A stretch of 64,000 nt of DNA from Conidiobolus incongruus B7586 (Eukaryota > Entomophthoromycota > Entomophthoromycetes > Entomophthorales > Conidiobolaceae), in NCBI GenBank assembly GCA_000697335.1, contig JNEM01015231.1, positions 20,541-84,540 of the forward strand, in the 5' to 3' direction. Below, in pieces: positions 50,317 to 62,849 of the stretch. How positions within the stretch are numbered: the stretch's first letter is position 1; the number at the start of each line of letters is the position of its first letter. The notes beneath the pieces were generated by a model that worked only from the letters and a program-made list of their open reading frames with translations, made no database searches and was not told the DNA's origin. The position numbers and the translations under genes were made by a program.

Positions 50317-51216
50317 TTAATTAAGGTATTGTAAGATCCATTCTCTAAATTTGGCAACACGTGTATAAATCTATAAAAAATTATCGAGTTAAATACTGTT
50401 CAATAAAAAATCTATATTATATACTTACTCCAGGTGAATTGGGAGCAGCACAGCCACCTCCATTGCTTACAATACCAAGTAAAACGGGTTTGTCATCAAT
50501 ATAAGTAAAGAGTGGACCACCACTATCACCACCACAAGCATCTTTACCACCTTGCTTAAATCCAGCACAAATTTGAATATCAGGTTTGATAACATAATTG
50601 GTTACAGCATAATCAGCAATACAATCCTTATCTGCATAAATAGGGAGAACAACTTCTTGCAAGATAGGATAGGGAGCACTGGTTGGAGTAGTTCTACCCC
50701 ATCCCAAAACAGTAGATCTCATTCCAGGTTTATGCTCTAATTGGGAATCAAGTTCGATGGTGGTACGAGCCTTTTTAGTGTTATTCAATTTAATGACAGC
50801 CACTATAAATAAATAAATTATTATTAAGTTATCTATCAAGTAATGTGATACAACTTACGGTCATTATAATACAAGTCAGAATCATAACCTGAAACAACAT
50901 ATCTATCGATAACTGAAAATACTTGACCATTTTCTTCTTTAGGTTGCTTCTGTAAATCATGACGGTGAATATGAACTTGAAAATTCCTTAAGGGAGCAAT
51001 AGTACCACCCATACAATGAGCGGCAGTCAACACGATGTTTTCTGATAAAAGTACACCTCCACACCAATATTCACCATATCTATAGATAGCAACCATCCAA
51101 CTATATTTGAATGGAGGTTCAACTGGGTATCCGTTGATAATTCTGCCCTCACCGGTGAATTGAGCATCCAAATGGGCCAAGCTAAATAAAGAAACCAAAG
51201 TACTAAACAATTTCAT
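50317..51216 (-). CDS. Secreted trypsin-like serine protease, copy 2
   Basis: Seen: three exons (50859-51216, 50429-50802, 50317-50370) of exactly the same lengths as copy 1, 261 residues. The signal peptide is MKLFSTLVSLFSLAHLDAQ and activation is at R|IINGYPVEPP. His (LTAAHC), Asp (NDLAVIKL) and Ser (GGDSGGP) are all intact, with the trypsin-type Asp in KDACGGDSGG. It differs from copy 1 mainly in the propeptide, exon 1 surface residues and the start of exon 2 (LEHKPGMRSTV against LKHPKGMRSTV). The 3' half, including intron 2, is almost identical to copy 1 while intron 1 has diverged, which suggests gene conversion. Likely function: extracellular proteolysis for nutrition or host penetration. 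Confidence 0.93.
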
Positions 51217-51277
51217 TTTTGACTCTGAAATGAAATATGATCGAATATTAATTTGATTAAAAAATCAGGCTAATGGG

Positions 51278-51345
51278 TTTATATAATGATAGAATATGAG
51301 TGGATATTATGATAAACCGGTTCTCTGTGGACATCGGTCACCTGA
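51278..51345 (-). promoter_or_regulatory. Trypsin copy 2 promoter block
   Basis: TATA box TTTATATAA (51278-51286), AACCGGTT palindrome (51315-51322) and TATCAGGTGA, at 62, 99 and about 122 bp before the ATG. This almost exactly matches copy 1, while sequence between the elements differs. That conservation argues these are the regulatory sites. Confidence 0.7.
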
Positions 51346-53947
51346 TAAGGATTAGGTTTAACCTAAATTATCGGTTATATATTTATAAATTGGTATACTT
51401 TTATATTTATTTACATTTATTTTAATCATTTTAATTAAGTTTTAATTATTCAATGCATGTTTAAATGTAACTAATATTATTTTTATTATTTTATATTTTA
51501 TAATTTTGAAATGAAAAGATATGATAAATACATTAATAGATACTCTTACCTGATCCAGGTAATGAATTCTTAATTTCTTAATCGATAAAAAAATTGTGAG
51601 ATATTGTCAAAAAAGCCTGAAATGAGTCATATGAATTAATAATATAATTGATTAACAATTCCGAGCTTTATTATCAATATCAATATATTCACATATTTTT
51701 GTTAAACAGTATTCCAATTCTTTTAAAATTTTTGAAACTAACTCTCGAATCATTGATTTATATTATTAAAATATATATTTAATATAGGTTAAAGTAAAAT
51801 TGATTACAATATAATTATTACTATTGTCAAAGAATTCATCCGTTTGTAACACTTGGTACAAAATAAAATCTATAAAAAAATAGAATAAGCATGTAATGAT
51901 GAATTTGTGCAACATCCCGAATATCACATTAATTAAATATGGATAAGCAGGTGATGTGATCAATTTCAGAATTTTATATTTTTTAAAAATAACTTTTTGA
52001 CCTTTTCAACTACAGCCTCTGTTATTATTATATCGATAAAAAGGGTGCTTTGAGTTTGATTCTAATACATGAAATCGGAATAACTTTATTATTAAATTAA
52101 AATATTAATTCATCAATCATAAATATTTTCTTATTTAGCATACTTTTAATAATTAATTAGCAAGGTTCACTTATCTATTAAATTATATAGAATGATTAAT
52201 ATATAAAGAAAAATATTACAAAATAGAGTATTAATGATATAGGTTTACTTTTAATACATTCGACTAATAGTTTGAGTTATAATATTGATGTATTTTAAAA
52301 ATTTTTAATTTTCAACTTTAGTTCAAAATTACTATAATAAGATTGAAGGATATTTTGTTAGTAACTTGATTATAGTATATTTTTCACATTGGTGATGCAA
52401 AAACGTGTCTAGATTCATTATTGTATTGATAAGTATAACGATATCGTTAGTTACAAATTTGGTTATCAACTTGGAATAAAAAATATATATGGATTAAAGC
52501 ATGGTGATAAATTATAGAATATGTAAAATATCTTAAAAATCATATATCATATTTAATAAAAGATTTAGTTATTTGATATATTAATATATATTATCCTTTT
52601 ATAATAATGCTATTTCAATATAATAATAGATTACAAACAAATTCCGTTTTTTATTAAATTTTGATGAAGCAAATATTAATAATTTTATTCAAATTATATA
52701 CTTGGAAAATTTAATCAAAAGTCAATCAATATTATATTACTTTTAAAAAAATAAAATTAAGAGCAACTTTATCACTTGAAAAAATAATTAAATTGCAATA
52801 TTTGCATATTTAATATCATATATTTACTATGTTTTGTATCCTTTTTAAATCAAATTATTATAAATTTATTATTCTAAATGTTAATATAACTTTAAATAAT
52901 TATAATATTTATAATTTTCAATAATCCTAAAATATTTACCTGTAATTTATATATGGTATTCGATTATATTTTGATTGGATATAATATTGATAATCAAATA
53001 AATAGATGATGAGTATTTAATATTTTATATAATTTAAAAAATCAAGTTCATATTGTTTTTATAAAATCATAAATTATTAGTGTTAGATGTTTTGAATCAA
53101 AAAGCTATCACCCATATATTATTGTATATTCGAAAAGAATTATCAATTTATGGCTATTTTAGCAAATTATCCATTCTAATTTAATTCAATTAGATATGCA
53201 TGTGATTTCCAAAGTTAATTGCATGCTTTGAAACCGTAAAATATGATGTTAATCTTAATGCTTTTTGTACAATAAAATATAATCCAATAAATACAATTTC
53301 AATATTTCTTGGCAATAATTTTATCATGTTAAGTAATTTAAATGACAAATAATATAAACAATATTTAATCATAGTACACTGGTTCAAATATCAAAATATA
53401 CTGTTATTTTTGAATTATAATATTTAATCTACGAGGTAAAAAAATTGATTAGAGATATTGGATTGATATATATAATAAAATCTTACTTTATTACATCAAA
53501 AGAGTATAAAATACTTTCAAGCCTAATAGGTATGTATAAAAATCTCATTTGTTGTAATTGAAAATGTTTTATGATTATCCGTGATAATATTTTATCACTA
53601 TAATTATTTAAAGATTTAATAATTTCTATTCTTTATATTATATATTGTTGTAGTATTCAATATCCAATAAAACTTAGTATTTCAATTAATTTAGTCTGAT
53701 ACAATGATCTAATCAATATATCAAAAATTGAATTATATTTTAATTATCAACTGATATCCAGCATTATTATCAAAAGCATTCCTAATTTTTTATTGTTGCA
53801 ATAATTATGATAATTAATAAAAATTACATAATAGTTGTTTTTCAATGTTACTTGATAAATAAATAATATAATTAAAAATATATACTATATTTGCTTCAAT
53901 AAAATTGCATTGTGTGATTTGATATTAAAGTTATATTAATTGGGATA

Positions 53948-53982
<35 letters not shown>

Positions 53983-55135
53983 CAATTTATCAGAACAATA
54001 TAATATATTATTCAAAATTTTACATTTCAACCTTTTTCTTTAAATTATGAAATCTGGCTGAAATTAGGGTAATTTTATTGCAAAAAGTTTGAATTGTCAT
54101 ATATTCAAATTTATTAAAATATAGATGTGATAACTATGTCAATAAAAGCATGATTAATGTTCTTTGAATATCTTAATAGAAGTATTTAATAATTTCAATA
54201 AAATTTTTCTTTAAAAGAGAAAATGAGTAAATATCAAAGGTATTCGATGTAAAATTAAATTTTGATTTCGAATACTTTTAAACATAATGCATAAAGAATT
54301 ACTCTATATATATTATTTCAGTGTTTTTGAACCAATATCTCTTGTAATAGGTCTATATTGAATGGATTTATTTGAAACATAATTAAATAACTTAAAATTG
54401 AACCATTATAACATTATGGCAAAGTTCATTTTAAAATCACAAAAAGACACTGTTACATTCAACTTAATGATTGGTAGAAAAGAATGAATAATATTATAAA
54501 AAATCCTAATTTATTGAACCAATCTATAAAATATTTAATATGTTTAAAAATACCCGGTATATTAAGACCACTATATTAATTAAAATTATTTTTATCATTA
54601 TCAAGAAATATATAAAATGAAATTGAATTTGGATTCAATTCATTATTCAATATATTGTCTCCATAATGATTATTGTATGCAGTCTTAAAAAACATCGAGA
54701 AGATATAAATATTTTTGATTATATTTAATATTATTAAAAGTATTCATTAAAATCAATTGGATAAATATTATTAAAATTAACGAGTTGATACAATAATAAA
54801 AGGTTAATAAAAGTGTAATCAATATTTTTATAATATTTACTTGCTTTAAAATAAATTTAGTTACAAACCACTTGATATTAGTCTAATATCTAAACTAATA
54901 AACAATATTAAAATAAAAATTATTCTTTTTATATACTATTAAATTTAAATGACCACATAATCCAATAATTTATGAAAAGTTTAAATTATACATTTGTTTG
55001 TCATCAAAAAATAAATTAAAGAGTGTGATGTAAATCATAAATCCCAAAATAGTTTAAACATCAAATTACATTAATAAATAAAATTAAGAATGTAATGGCA
55101 GTAATAATAATTTTTAAAAATCAGTTTATTTATAA
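51346..55135. other. Gene-poor AT-rich stretch
   Basis: The first ~620 bp is the copy of the trypsin upstream flank. Beyond 51970 I find no gene. A TA microsatellite of about 31 bp sits at 53951-53981. Short open frames here have AT-driven composition and no homology I recognise. Confidence 0.5.
53951..53981. repeat. (AT)n microsatellite, about 31 bp
   Basis: Fifteen uninterrupted AT units in non-coding DNA, the longest in the window. Confidence 0.95.
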
Positions 55136-56022
55136 ATGGAAAGTAGTAAATGGACAATAACAAACTTAAAATACGAGCATATTGGTAAAGAATTAACTTT
55201 TAGTTTACATTCTTTAATAGATCCCTCGCGCTCTTTTCATCCTAATCTCAAGTATCAATTGAAAGCTAGTATCCCTAAAGGTTTATTGAAATTATGTAAT
55301 TTACAGTATAATCAAAGCAATTTAATAATACATATACATCAAAAATTAGTTAAAGACGTATTTATTGATCCTTATCAAATTTCAAACTTAATGAAATTTA
55401 AACAAGAACAAATGAGTTCTCAAGGATTGAATTTTTACTTACACGATACACCCATAGAATTAGAATTACCTGTTGATCGTATAGATGATACACACGCAAA
55501 TATATTTGATATCTATTGGGATTTAAACTCTATTCAAGTTTCCAATTCTGATAATACTGAATTTACCACTCTAGCATCTGAATTTGAAATACCTCTTTTT
55601 GGAAGATATCAGCCTCCCAAAACTACAGTGTATAACGAAATAACTCTCCCAAAAACTTCTATCTCCTTAGGCTGTTACACCAAATTAACATCCCAAATGG
55701 GCAACTTTGAGTCACTCCATGTGTTGAAGCACACTACTCAAGATACCTTTAAATCCCCTATTGTAATACCTTCTACAAATCCCCAACTTGATCCATTTAT
55801 CCCTTTTTGCACATGGCTTGTAGTTACATTCGGGTTTATATACTTGATTGCATCACTATTCAAAATGGATTTTAAACCCAATTATACAGTATTACCTAAT
55901 ACAGATCCAAACTATACTTTAGTACAATTGAAAAATCAAGGTAATTTAATATTATATAAATTTAATAAAATTAAACTTGTTCTAATATATATATGAATTC
56001 TATAGATATTAAAAAAGATTAA
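55136..56022 (+). CDS. PBN1: GPI mannosyltransferase I subunit Pbn1/PIG-X
   Basis: Seen: two exons (55136-55940, 56006-56022) join to 273 residues ending IKKD. Family features are FHPNLKYQLKASIPKG near residue 38, KDVFIDPYQISNL near 82, a DTPIELELPVD segment near 115 and EIPLFGRYQPP near 160, all lumenal-domain blocks of PIG-X. One C-terminal membrane segment (WLVVTFGFIYLIASLF) is followed by a short cytosolic tail. Known: PIG-X/Pbn1 stabilises the catalytic subunit PIG-M/Gpi14, which adds the first mannose to GPI anchors in the ER. No cleavable signal peptide is obvious, as in animal and yeast members of this diverged family. The second exon supplies only five codons. Confidence 0.75.
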
Positions 56023-57587
56023 AAAACGTTAAATCATTCAAGAAAATATATTAAATTGATAATTTTCATCCAATTTTAATTAATGATAAAAGTAAAATCA
56101 CAATTAATAATATTATTTGCATTTAATTTATTAAGGTATAAAGGAAATATATTAATTATTTTTATTATTATTTATTAAATTTTAAAAATAATCTTTAAAT
56201 TTTATATAATTAATTTATTATCATATATTTTTACTATTTTAGTTATAAATTAAATTTGTTAAATATTTTTATATATTATATCATATTTATTACTATAATC
56301 TTTGATCATAATATGTATATTTTATTAATTATATTATAAAAGAAATTTAAGCTTATGATACCTAATGAAATGATTTCAATTCAAATTAATTAATGAATGA
56401 TTTATGAGAGGAATTGGGGATTCAAAGAATAACTTGAATCTGAATAAATTAATTTTTATTAAATTTTATTTAGTCATTTTAATTATAATATTAATAGAGT
56501 ATAATTCAAAATTAAATAAATATATTAACTTTTATTTATATTATAATGAGTATTTTGAATATGAAATAATAATTAAACTCAAAAAATATCTTATAATATA
56601 ATAATATCATATTATAATATTTAGTATTATTATTTATTTATAAATGAATATTCTTTTTTTAATTGAATTAAATTCCAATATTTATATATTTAATATTAAT
56701 CAAAATATTCTTTTTTTTAATTAAATTTGATTAATTATTATTAAATAAATGGTAAATATAATGAAAATATTTCAAATTAAACTAATTTTATTAATATTGA
56801 TTTAAGGTTTAAAAAATATTATAAAAATAAATTTAATTATATAATATATTTACTATTATTAATCACAGATAATAATATATAATTCAATATACTCTAATCA
56901 AAAATATTACATAATATATTGAACAAATAGTATTAATAATATATGATTAAGTTTTATCAATATATAATATAATACAAATCATTTAGAATTATCTAATAAT
57001 TAATTTATATTTATTCAAATATATTATTATAAAGAAATATTGAATATTTTTCATATATAAATCATAGTTAATAGAATTGTATTTTATATATTTAAAATAT
57101 AAACTTTTTATTAAATCAAAAAGTCATATAATTGTAATATAATTAGTTTCTCTAATCTTTATTAATTTTAATATATAATTTTATAAATATTAAATATTTA
57201 TTCTTGTTATTAATAATTCATATAAAATTTATATTTTAAAATTAATAATTAGTTTATTAAATTTTGATTATTTTAAATAAATATGAAAATTTTTTTTTAA
57301 AATATAAGTTTAATAATTATTAATTAAATAATATAAGAAAAAAAATTAATTATAATTTTTTGCAAATAGAAACTTGACAAAAACTGGAGAAAAATATTAA
57401 TAGTTGACTAGATATTAGTAGAATTATCAATTTTATTAACGTATAATGCTGACTGATATTGATTTTTTTGTAATATAATGTTAGCTTGAATGAAATGCAA
57501 ATCATTTAAAAATTAAGAATAGCATCTGATTCAATAACATTAGTATTATATTGTATATAGTAAGATATTTTATTATCGAAAGTAGAG
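56023..57587. other. Extremely AT-rich intergenic DNA
   Basis: Nearly pure A and T with very few G or C. No gene, and no repeat unit that I can define. The sequence resembles long-decayed DNA. Confidence 0.5.
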
Positions 57588-57740
57588 ATGGAAGTAGGGC
57601 GATATATCAACACTCTAATAGATATATTGCATACTTTAAAGGAAAAATCGGTAATTGCGATTTATTCAAGAGTCATTCCTATGGATTTGAAGGATGACTT
57701 TTAATTGAAGGTGGATCCTTTACCAAAGTTATGATATGTC
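57588..57740 (+). pseudogene. Coding-like fragment, unknown family
   Basis: From an ATG at 57588 the frame reads MEVGRYINTLIDILHTLKEK, then SVIAIYSRVIPMDLKDDF, a TAA, and LKVDPLPKL before a TGA. Codon composition is clearly less AT-rich than its surroundings. It may be the 5' part of the same dead gene as 58110-58506. No homology recognised. Confidence 0.4.
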
Positions 57741-58109
57741 ATATGGAATATTTGGTGCATTTCATCTTATCAATAGCTTTTAAATCCTAATCGTTATTAG
57801 CATGATCGTAATAAATCGGAAAATTTTATAATTTCAGATATATCTGTTATTACAAATCACAAAGTATATTTTGATCAATATTATATACGATAAGTTGTTT
57901 GCTAATTTTAGTATTGTATATATTACAATAAATAAGAAATGATGAAGTATGAATAGAGTATTTTTTTATTATATAATACTGATGAATTTTTATTTTTTAT
58001 AACTTTATTTAATGCATCAATTGTTTAACTAAACGTTTGATGATCTTTAACTGAATAACTAACTAAATAAAAATAAATACTTTGTTATGAATTAATTAAA
58101 TAAAATTAC
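57741..58109. other. Between two coding-like fragments
   Basis: AT-rich with a few less-AT patches, and no frame I can follow. Confidence 0.3.
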
Positions 58110-58506
58110 TATTTGATTCAGTGTAAACCAAATCTTCCGAACTGTTCCGAAGAAGTATGACTTGCATTTCATGGCAGGGGATGTAATTTTGGAGCAATAT
58201 TTTAAGGATTTTGCTAAAGCTTTCTCGATGGTGCCATTTTACATCTCTAGAAGAGATGAGTCATAATTTGGATGTAAAAGGCTAAATTCATTGATAGAAA
58301 GTAACAAGAGTTGGGGAAGAAGAAGAAATATGCTATTTTGAGAATTTTTAAATAGATTGAATAAGAACAAATTAATTAACAATTGGTTGAACTCATAAGT
58401 TGAATGGAGTTTCATCACAAACCCTTTAATGCTGGAAGAATATCGTATTATTAGCGAAGGATTACCAAGATTCACTATATTAATTGCAAATTATTTAATG
58501 AATTAA
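58110..58506 (+). pseudogene. Coding-like fragment with three in-frame stops, unknown family
   Basis: One frame runs about 125 codons: QIFRTVPKKYDLHFMAGDVI, LEQYFKDFAKAFSMVPFYIS, then RRDES-TAA-FGCKRLNSLIE, a TGA, NNWLNS-TAA-VEWSF and LMLEEYRIISEGLPRFTI. The mix of residues looks like real protein, and two of the three stops fall where Gln would fit. I do not recognise the family. A dead host gene or transposon gene are both possible. Confidence 0.45.
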
Positions 58507-59102
58507 TAAATTAAATTGTTGAATATGATTGGATATAGTGAAAGATTAGTTCAATCATAGTTTACGTTTCATGTGAAATTGTTTTCTTTTGAAAAGTGTT
58601 AAAATGTCCATTCTATTTTTACTCTTTTTTCACATACAATATGATATGTATAAAAAAGGCAAAATTCGACCTGTTTTACCCCCTCTATATTGTAGCATTG
58701 AACAATTGGAAGTTTTGTTAATATAGCACAAGTCGGATATCTAACTGGTTAAAATGTATAAACTGTGTCAAAATTCCACATATATTCTATTATATCCAGT
58801 AATATTTGATATTTATAACGTAAGTTTAGCAAATTTCCATTATTTGAAATTAATTAGAGTAAATTATTATTAGTTGAATATATTGATCCAATAACATGAT
58901 TAATTGATAGGAGTGAGACCGGCAGTTTTCGGAACTGGTGCTAAGTGGTTTAGAGCCTTTTGATGAATATATTGAGAAAATAAATGAATAAATTTTTTCC
59001 ATATATAAGTGATGCTCTTTCGTCGACTTGTGACGTTTAAACCAAAACTCTTTATCTTCTCCGATTTTAATAATCTAATCTTACAGAGTAAAAAAATTCA
59101 AA
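58507..59102. promoter_or_regulatory. Upstream region of PEP carboxykinase
   Basis: Contains a TATA-like ATATATAAG at 59001-59009, about 100 bp before the ATG, and a TGACGT half-site (CREB/ATF-type) at 59031-59036. A zinc-cluster-like CCG/CGG pair (CCGGCAGTTTTCGG) lies near 58919-58932. The sequence from 58900 is less AT-rich than average. Individual factor assignments are inference only. Confidence 0.4.
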
Positions 59103-60763
59103 ATGCCTTTTGGTCCCGAAATTTCAGAACAACTCCATACTGAAGCTGGTATCGATTACACTCATGCTGCCATTTTCCGCAACTTGTCTGTTGCCCAATT
59201 ATATGAACATGCCCTCCAGAACGAACCTGGTACCGTTCTCTCCTCTACTGGTGCTTTAATTACCTCTTCTGGCCAAAAGAAGGGTCGTTCCCCCAAGGAC
59301 AAGCGTATTGTTGACGAACCTAACTCTTCCAAAGATATCTGGGTAAGTATATATGTAATCGAATATTTTTCATTTATTAATATTTGTAATAGTGGGGTCC
59401 TGTAAACGTCTCCATGTCCCCTGACGTCTTCCGTATCAACCACGAAAGAGCTGTTGATTACCTTAATACTCGCCCCAAACTCTATGTCTTTGATGGTTTT
59501 GCTGGATGGGATCCTAAGTATCGTATTAAAGTTCGTGTCGTCTGTGCCCGTGCCTATCACGCTCTCTTCATGAGAAACATGTTGATTCGCCCTACTGATG
59601 AAGAACTCCAAAACTATGGTACTCCTGACTTTACTATTCTTAATGCTGGTCAATTCCCTGCCAATCGTTACACCTCTGGTATGACCTCTACTACCAGTGT
59701 TGCTATTGACTTTGCTCGTAAGGAAATGGTCATCTTAGGTACTCAATATGCTGGTGAAATGAAGAAAGGTATCTTCACTGTTATGCACTACTTAATGCCT
59801 AAGGCTGGTGTCCTCTCCCTCCACAGTTCAGCTAACGAAGGTCCTGAAGGTGATGTTTCCTTATTCTTTGGTTTATCTGGTACTGGTAAGACTACCTTAT
59901 CCGCTGATCCTCGTCGTCTTTTGATAGGTGATGACGAACACTGCTGGTCAGATGATGGTATTTTCAACATTGAAGGTGGTTGTTACGCTAAGTGTATTGG
60001 TCTTTCTGCTGAAAAAGAACCTGAAATTTACAACGCTATTCGTTTCGGTTCTGTCTTAGAAAATGTTGTTTATGACGAAGAAACTCGTGTTGTCGACTAT
60101 GATGATGTCTCTATCACTGAAAACACTCGTTGCGCTTACCCCATTGAATATATCCCCAATGCTAAGTCCAAGTGTATTGGTGGTCATCCCAAGAATATTA
60201 TTTTCCTTACCTGTGACGCTTTCGGTGTCCTTCCTCCTATTTCTAAGCTTACTCCCGCTCAAGCTATGTATCACTTTATTTCTGGTTACACTGCTAAGAT
60301 TGCTGGTACTGAAGATGGCATTACTGAACCTCAAGCTACCTTCTCTGCCTGTTTCGGTGAACCTTTCTTGGTCTGGCACCCTGTCAAATATGCTCAAATG
60401 CTTGCTGAAAAGATGCAGAAGCACAAGGTTAATGTCTGGTTAATTAATACTGGTTGGAACGGTGGTGCTTATGGTGTTGGTAAGCGTATTGCTCTTAAGC
60501 ACTCTCGTGCTATTATCGATGCCATCCACAGTGGTGAACTTGAAAATGCTGAATACGTCAGCTATCCCGTTTTCGATCTTCAAATCCCCACCAAGGTTTC
60601 TGGAGTTCCTGATGAAGTCCTTAACCCTGCTAAGGCTTGGTTAGGTACCAGTGAAGCTTACAATACTACCTTACGTAAGTTAGGTAATCTCTTCTTAGAA
60701 AACTTCAAGGAATACGAAAGCCACGCTACTCCTGAAATTTTGGCTGCTGCCCCTAAGCTTTAA
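59103..60763 (+). CDS. PCK1: ATP-dependent phosphoenolpyruvate carboxykinase
   Basis: Seen: two exons (59103-59342, 59393-60763) join to 536 residues, close to yeast Pck1 (549). Motifs in order are [10 protein letters not shown] near residue 63, [15 protein letters not shown] near 180, the P-loop GLSGTGKT at about 240-247, the metal site [20 protein letters not shown] and CYAKCIGLS. The adenine-binding C-terminal region has [15 protein letters not shown]. There is no targeting peptide, so the enzyme is cytosolic. Known: it makes phosphoenolpyruvate from oxaloacetate with ATP, the committed step of gluconeogenesis. This ATP-type enzyme is found in fungi, plants and bacteria, while animals use the GTP type. 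Strong bias for C-ending and GGT/GCT codons marks a highly expressed gene. Confidence 0.97.
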
Positions 60764-61959
60764 ATTTTAAAATCATCTTTTGATAAATTGATTTTAAATC
60801 CAATTGAATAATAGTTAAAAACACAACTGTATAATGATATATCAATTTTATTAGTACAAATAAATACAAATTAAAAATTAATTTTTAATTTTTCTGAACA
60901 ATTTTGATTAATCTTATCAATCAGATTTTTTTCTCATAATAATTTTTTACAGAGTATATTTAATGTAATTGATTTCTCTAGTAACTTTACCTAAGTGATA
61001 GCAAATTATTATTTCGTTATTCTATCATTCTTAGTGTTATAATATTTGTCGCAGGTAAAATAATCATATACTTCTATTTCTTTAGGTTACATCGAATACT
61101 CAAAAAATTCAAATCATTTCATTTTGAAACTTAAATTAGCTTAGCCTTAATTATTTAATCAAACTTTTTTATTGCATTATGTTAATTTGATTAAATATTT
61201 TTTCTTTTATAGTATAATTACTCGTTTGAAGAAAATAGCGAGTTAATGATGAAACCATAATCTTTTTAATATTTTCAAGTTTTCTAAATTAGTTTTAATT
61301 ATTTAAGTAATTTTCAAGTCTATCCTTAGGTCCTTTTTTTATCAATTACAATGTTTTTTCTATATATATTCTTTACACAAATTCAGTTCAATATAATATA
61401 ATATTTTTTATATGAACCTATAATTAATTTTAAACTAGTTTTATAATTTAAAAATAATTCCTCAAAATATTGGAAATTATATATAAAATCTAAAATTATC
61501 AAATTTCATTATCAAATTTTAAATTTTAATTTTTTGATTTAAATAATTTCAAATTTTCAATATAATATTATTAATTTATAAAATAAATTGTTAATATCAT
61601 GATTATAAGAGTATAGCAATAAAGCATATATCTAATATCTTCTTATTCATTTCTTAATCATCCAAGCTATTTTCAATTAATATCAGCAATCAAGCTATCA
61701 CTATTCATTTAAAGGTCAAGGTTCATCAATTATTGCAAAGCTAAATTCCTTTATCCAAGAAATACCTAAACAACTAATGAAAACTTACAGAAAGTGGATT
61801 CGAACTAATGAAAATGCATATATTGCTCAATAATTTCGAAAGTTTATAATTATTTTATTCAATTATATATTGAACATAGTATTTTTATTAATTTGCAAAA
61901 TATATGAAAAGTTAGAAGCTGATATCAGATATCATTTCCAATTAGTACAAATAATATTG
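60764..61959. other. Intergenic, AT-rich
   Basis: 3' flank of PCK1 followed by AT-rich sequence. 61660-61830 is slightly less AT-rich but gives no readable frame. Confidence 0.4.
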
Positions 61960-62240
61960 CAATAGGTGATTTATACTTGTTAAATAAAGTATTTACTTAC
62001 AAAACAATAAAAAAATTCACTAGAGTTGATTCAAAGACGAATTGACAATGTCCATCATTTACTTTAATGTATCACTGACTAAAACTCAGAAAATATAACT
62101 ATTATTGATGAAGCTAAGTTCAGGGATAATGTACAAGTTAGAACAAGAAGAGCAAATAAAGAATAAAAGGCTATTTAGACCATATTTTGAATTAAATGAA
62201 AAAGTATCTTTAAATAACAAATATGAATAAATTACAACTA
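61960..62240 (+). mobile_element. Possible Tc1/mariner-superfamily relic
   Basis: A broken frame reads RRIDNVHHLL, then ITIIDEAKFRDNVQVRTRRA and NKE. IDEAKF followed by a basic stretch resembles the region of the second catalytic Asp (IDE-F) in Tc1-type transposases. Many stops interrupt it, and no terminal repeats were found. This is weak evidence from one motif. Confidence 0.3.
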
Positions 62241-62849
62241 TTTTAATTTAAGTATCATAATTTATATTAATTTAAAATATCTTCTAATATTTCAAAAGTT
62301 AATATATCACTGTTATATTAAATTAAAAAATATTATTAATATTATATAATTTCATAGGTTAAAGCATATTCAATATTGAATTAATAATTATAACTTTATA
62401 TTAAATTTTGCCTAAAATAATTTGTCTTTTTAATCCCATTATGATTATATTTCTTAACAAATATTATAAGTTTCTTGAATTGAAATATTTTACTTAAGTA
62501 ATATAAGAAATTAAATTATAGAAACAAACTCTAAATTAATATTATCAAATTTAATATAATTATCTATTCAGATATAACCTAAATTTCTTAATAATGATTT
62601 TTATAATTTGTAAGTATAATGGTAGTTAAACTAATATAATATAGAGAAAAACTTGGTATAAAAGTTATATGGAATAAAATATAACAAGGTAGTGTAGAAT
62701 ATAGTATATAGATATAAACAAAGTTTAATTAAGCTTCAAATTGAAACAAGTCACTGATATATTAAGATTTATATTAAATAGTGTTAATATACTGTAATAT
62801 TGATAGAATATAGTTTCAATTTTAAAAATAATATAAAAAATAAAAAATA
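62241..62849. other. AT-rich DNA
   Basis: No gene or repeat seen. Confidence 0.4.

Noticed and set aside
51766-53387. Small minus-strand open frames of about 65 codons
   Set aside because: AT-driven composition and no conserved features. One lies in the duplicated trypsin flank, where the copy at 47.9-48.5 kb does not keep the frame.
56404-56601. 65-codon open frame
   Set aside because: Tyr/Asn/Ile/Lys only, inside nearly pure AT sequence. Not credible as a gene.
56023-57587. Inserted mitochondrial DNA or a centromere core
   Set aside because: The extreme AT content alone suggested it, but no mitochondrial gene, tRNA or satellite unit is visible.
60056-60443. Open frames antisense or frame-shifted inside PCK1
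   Set aside because: Strong codon bias of the real gene leaves few stops in other frames. No homology.
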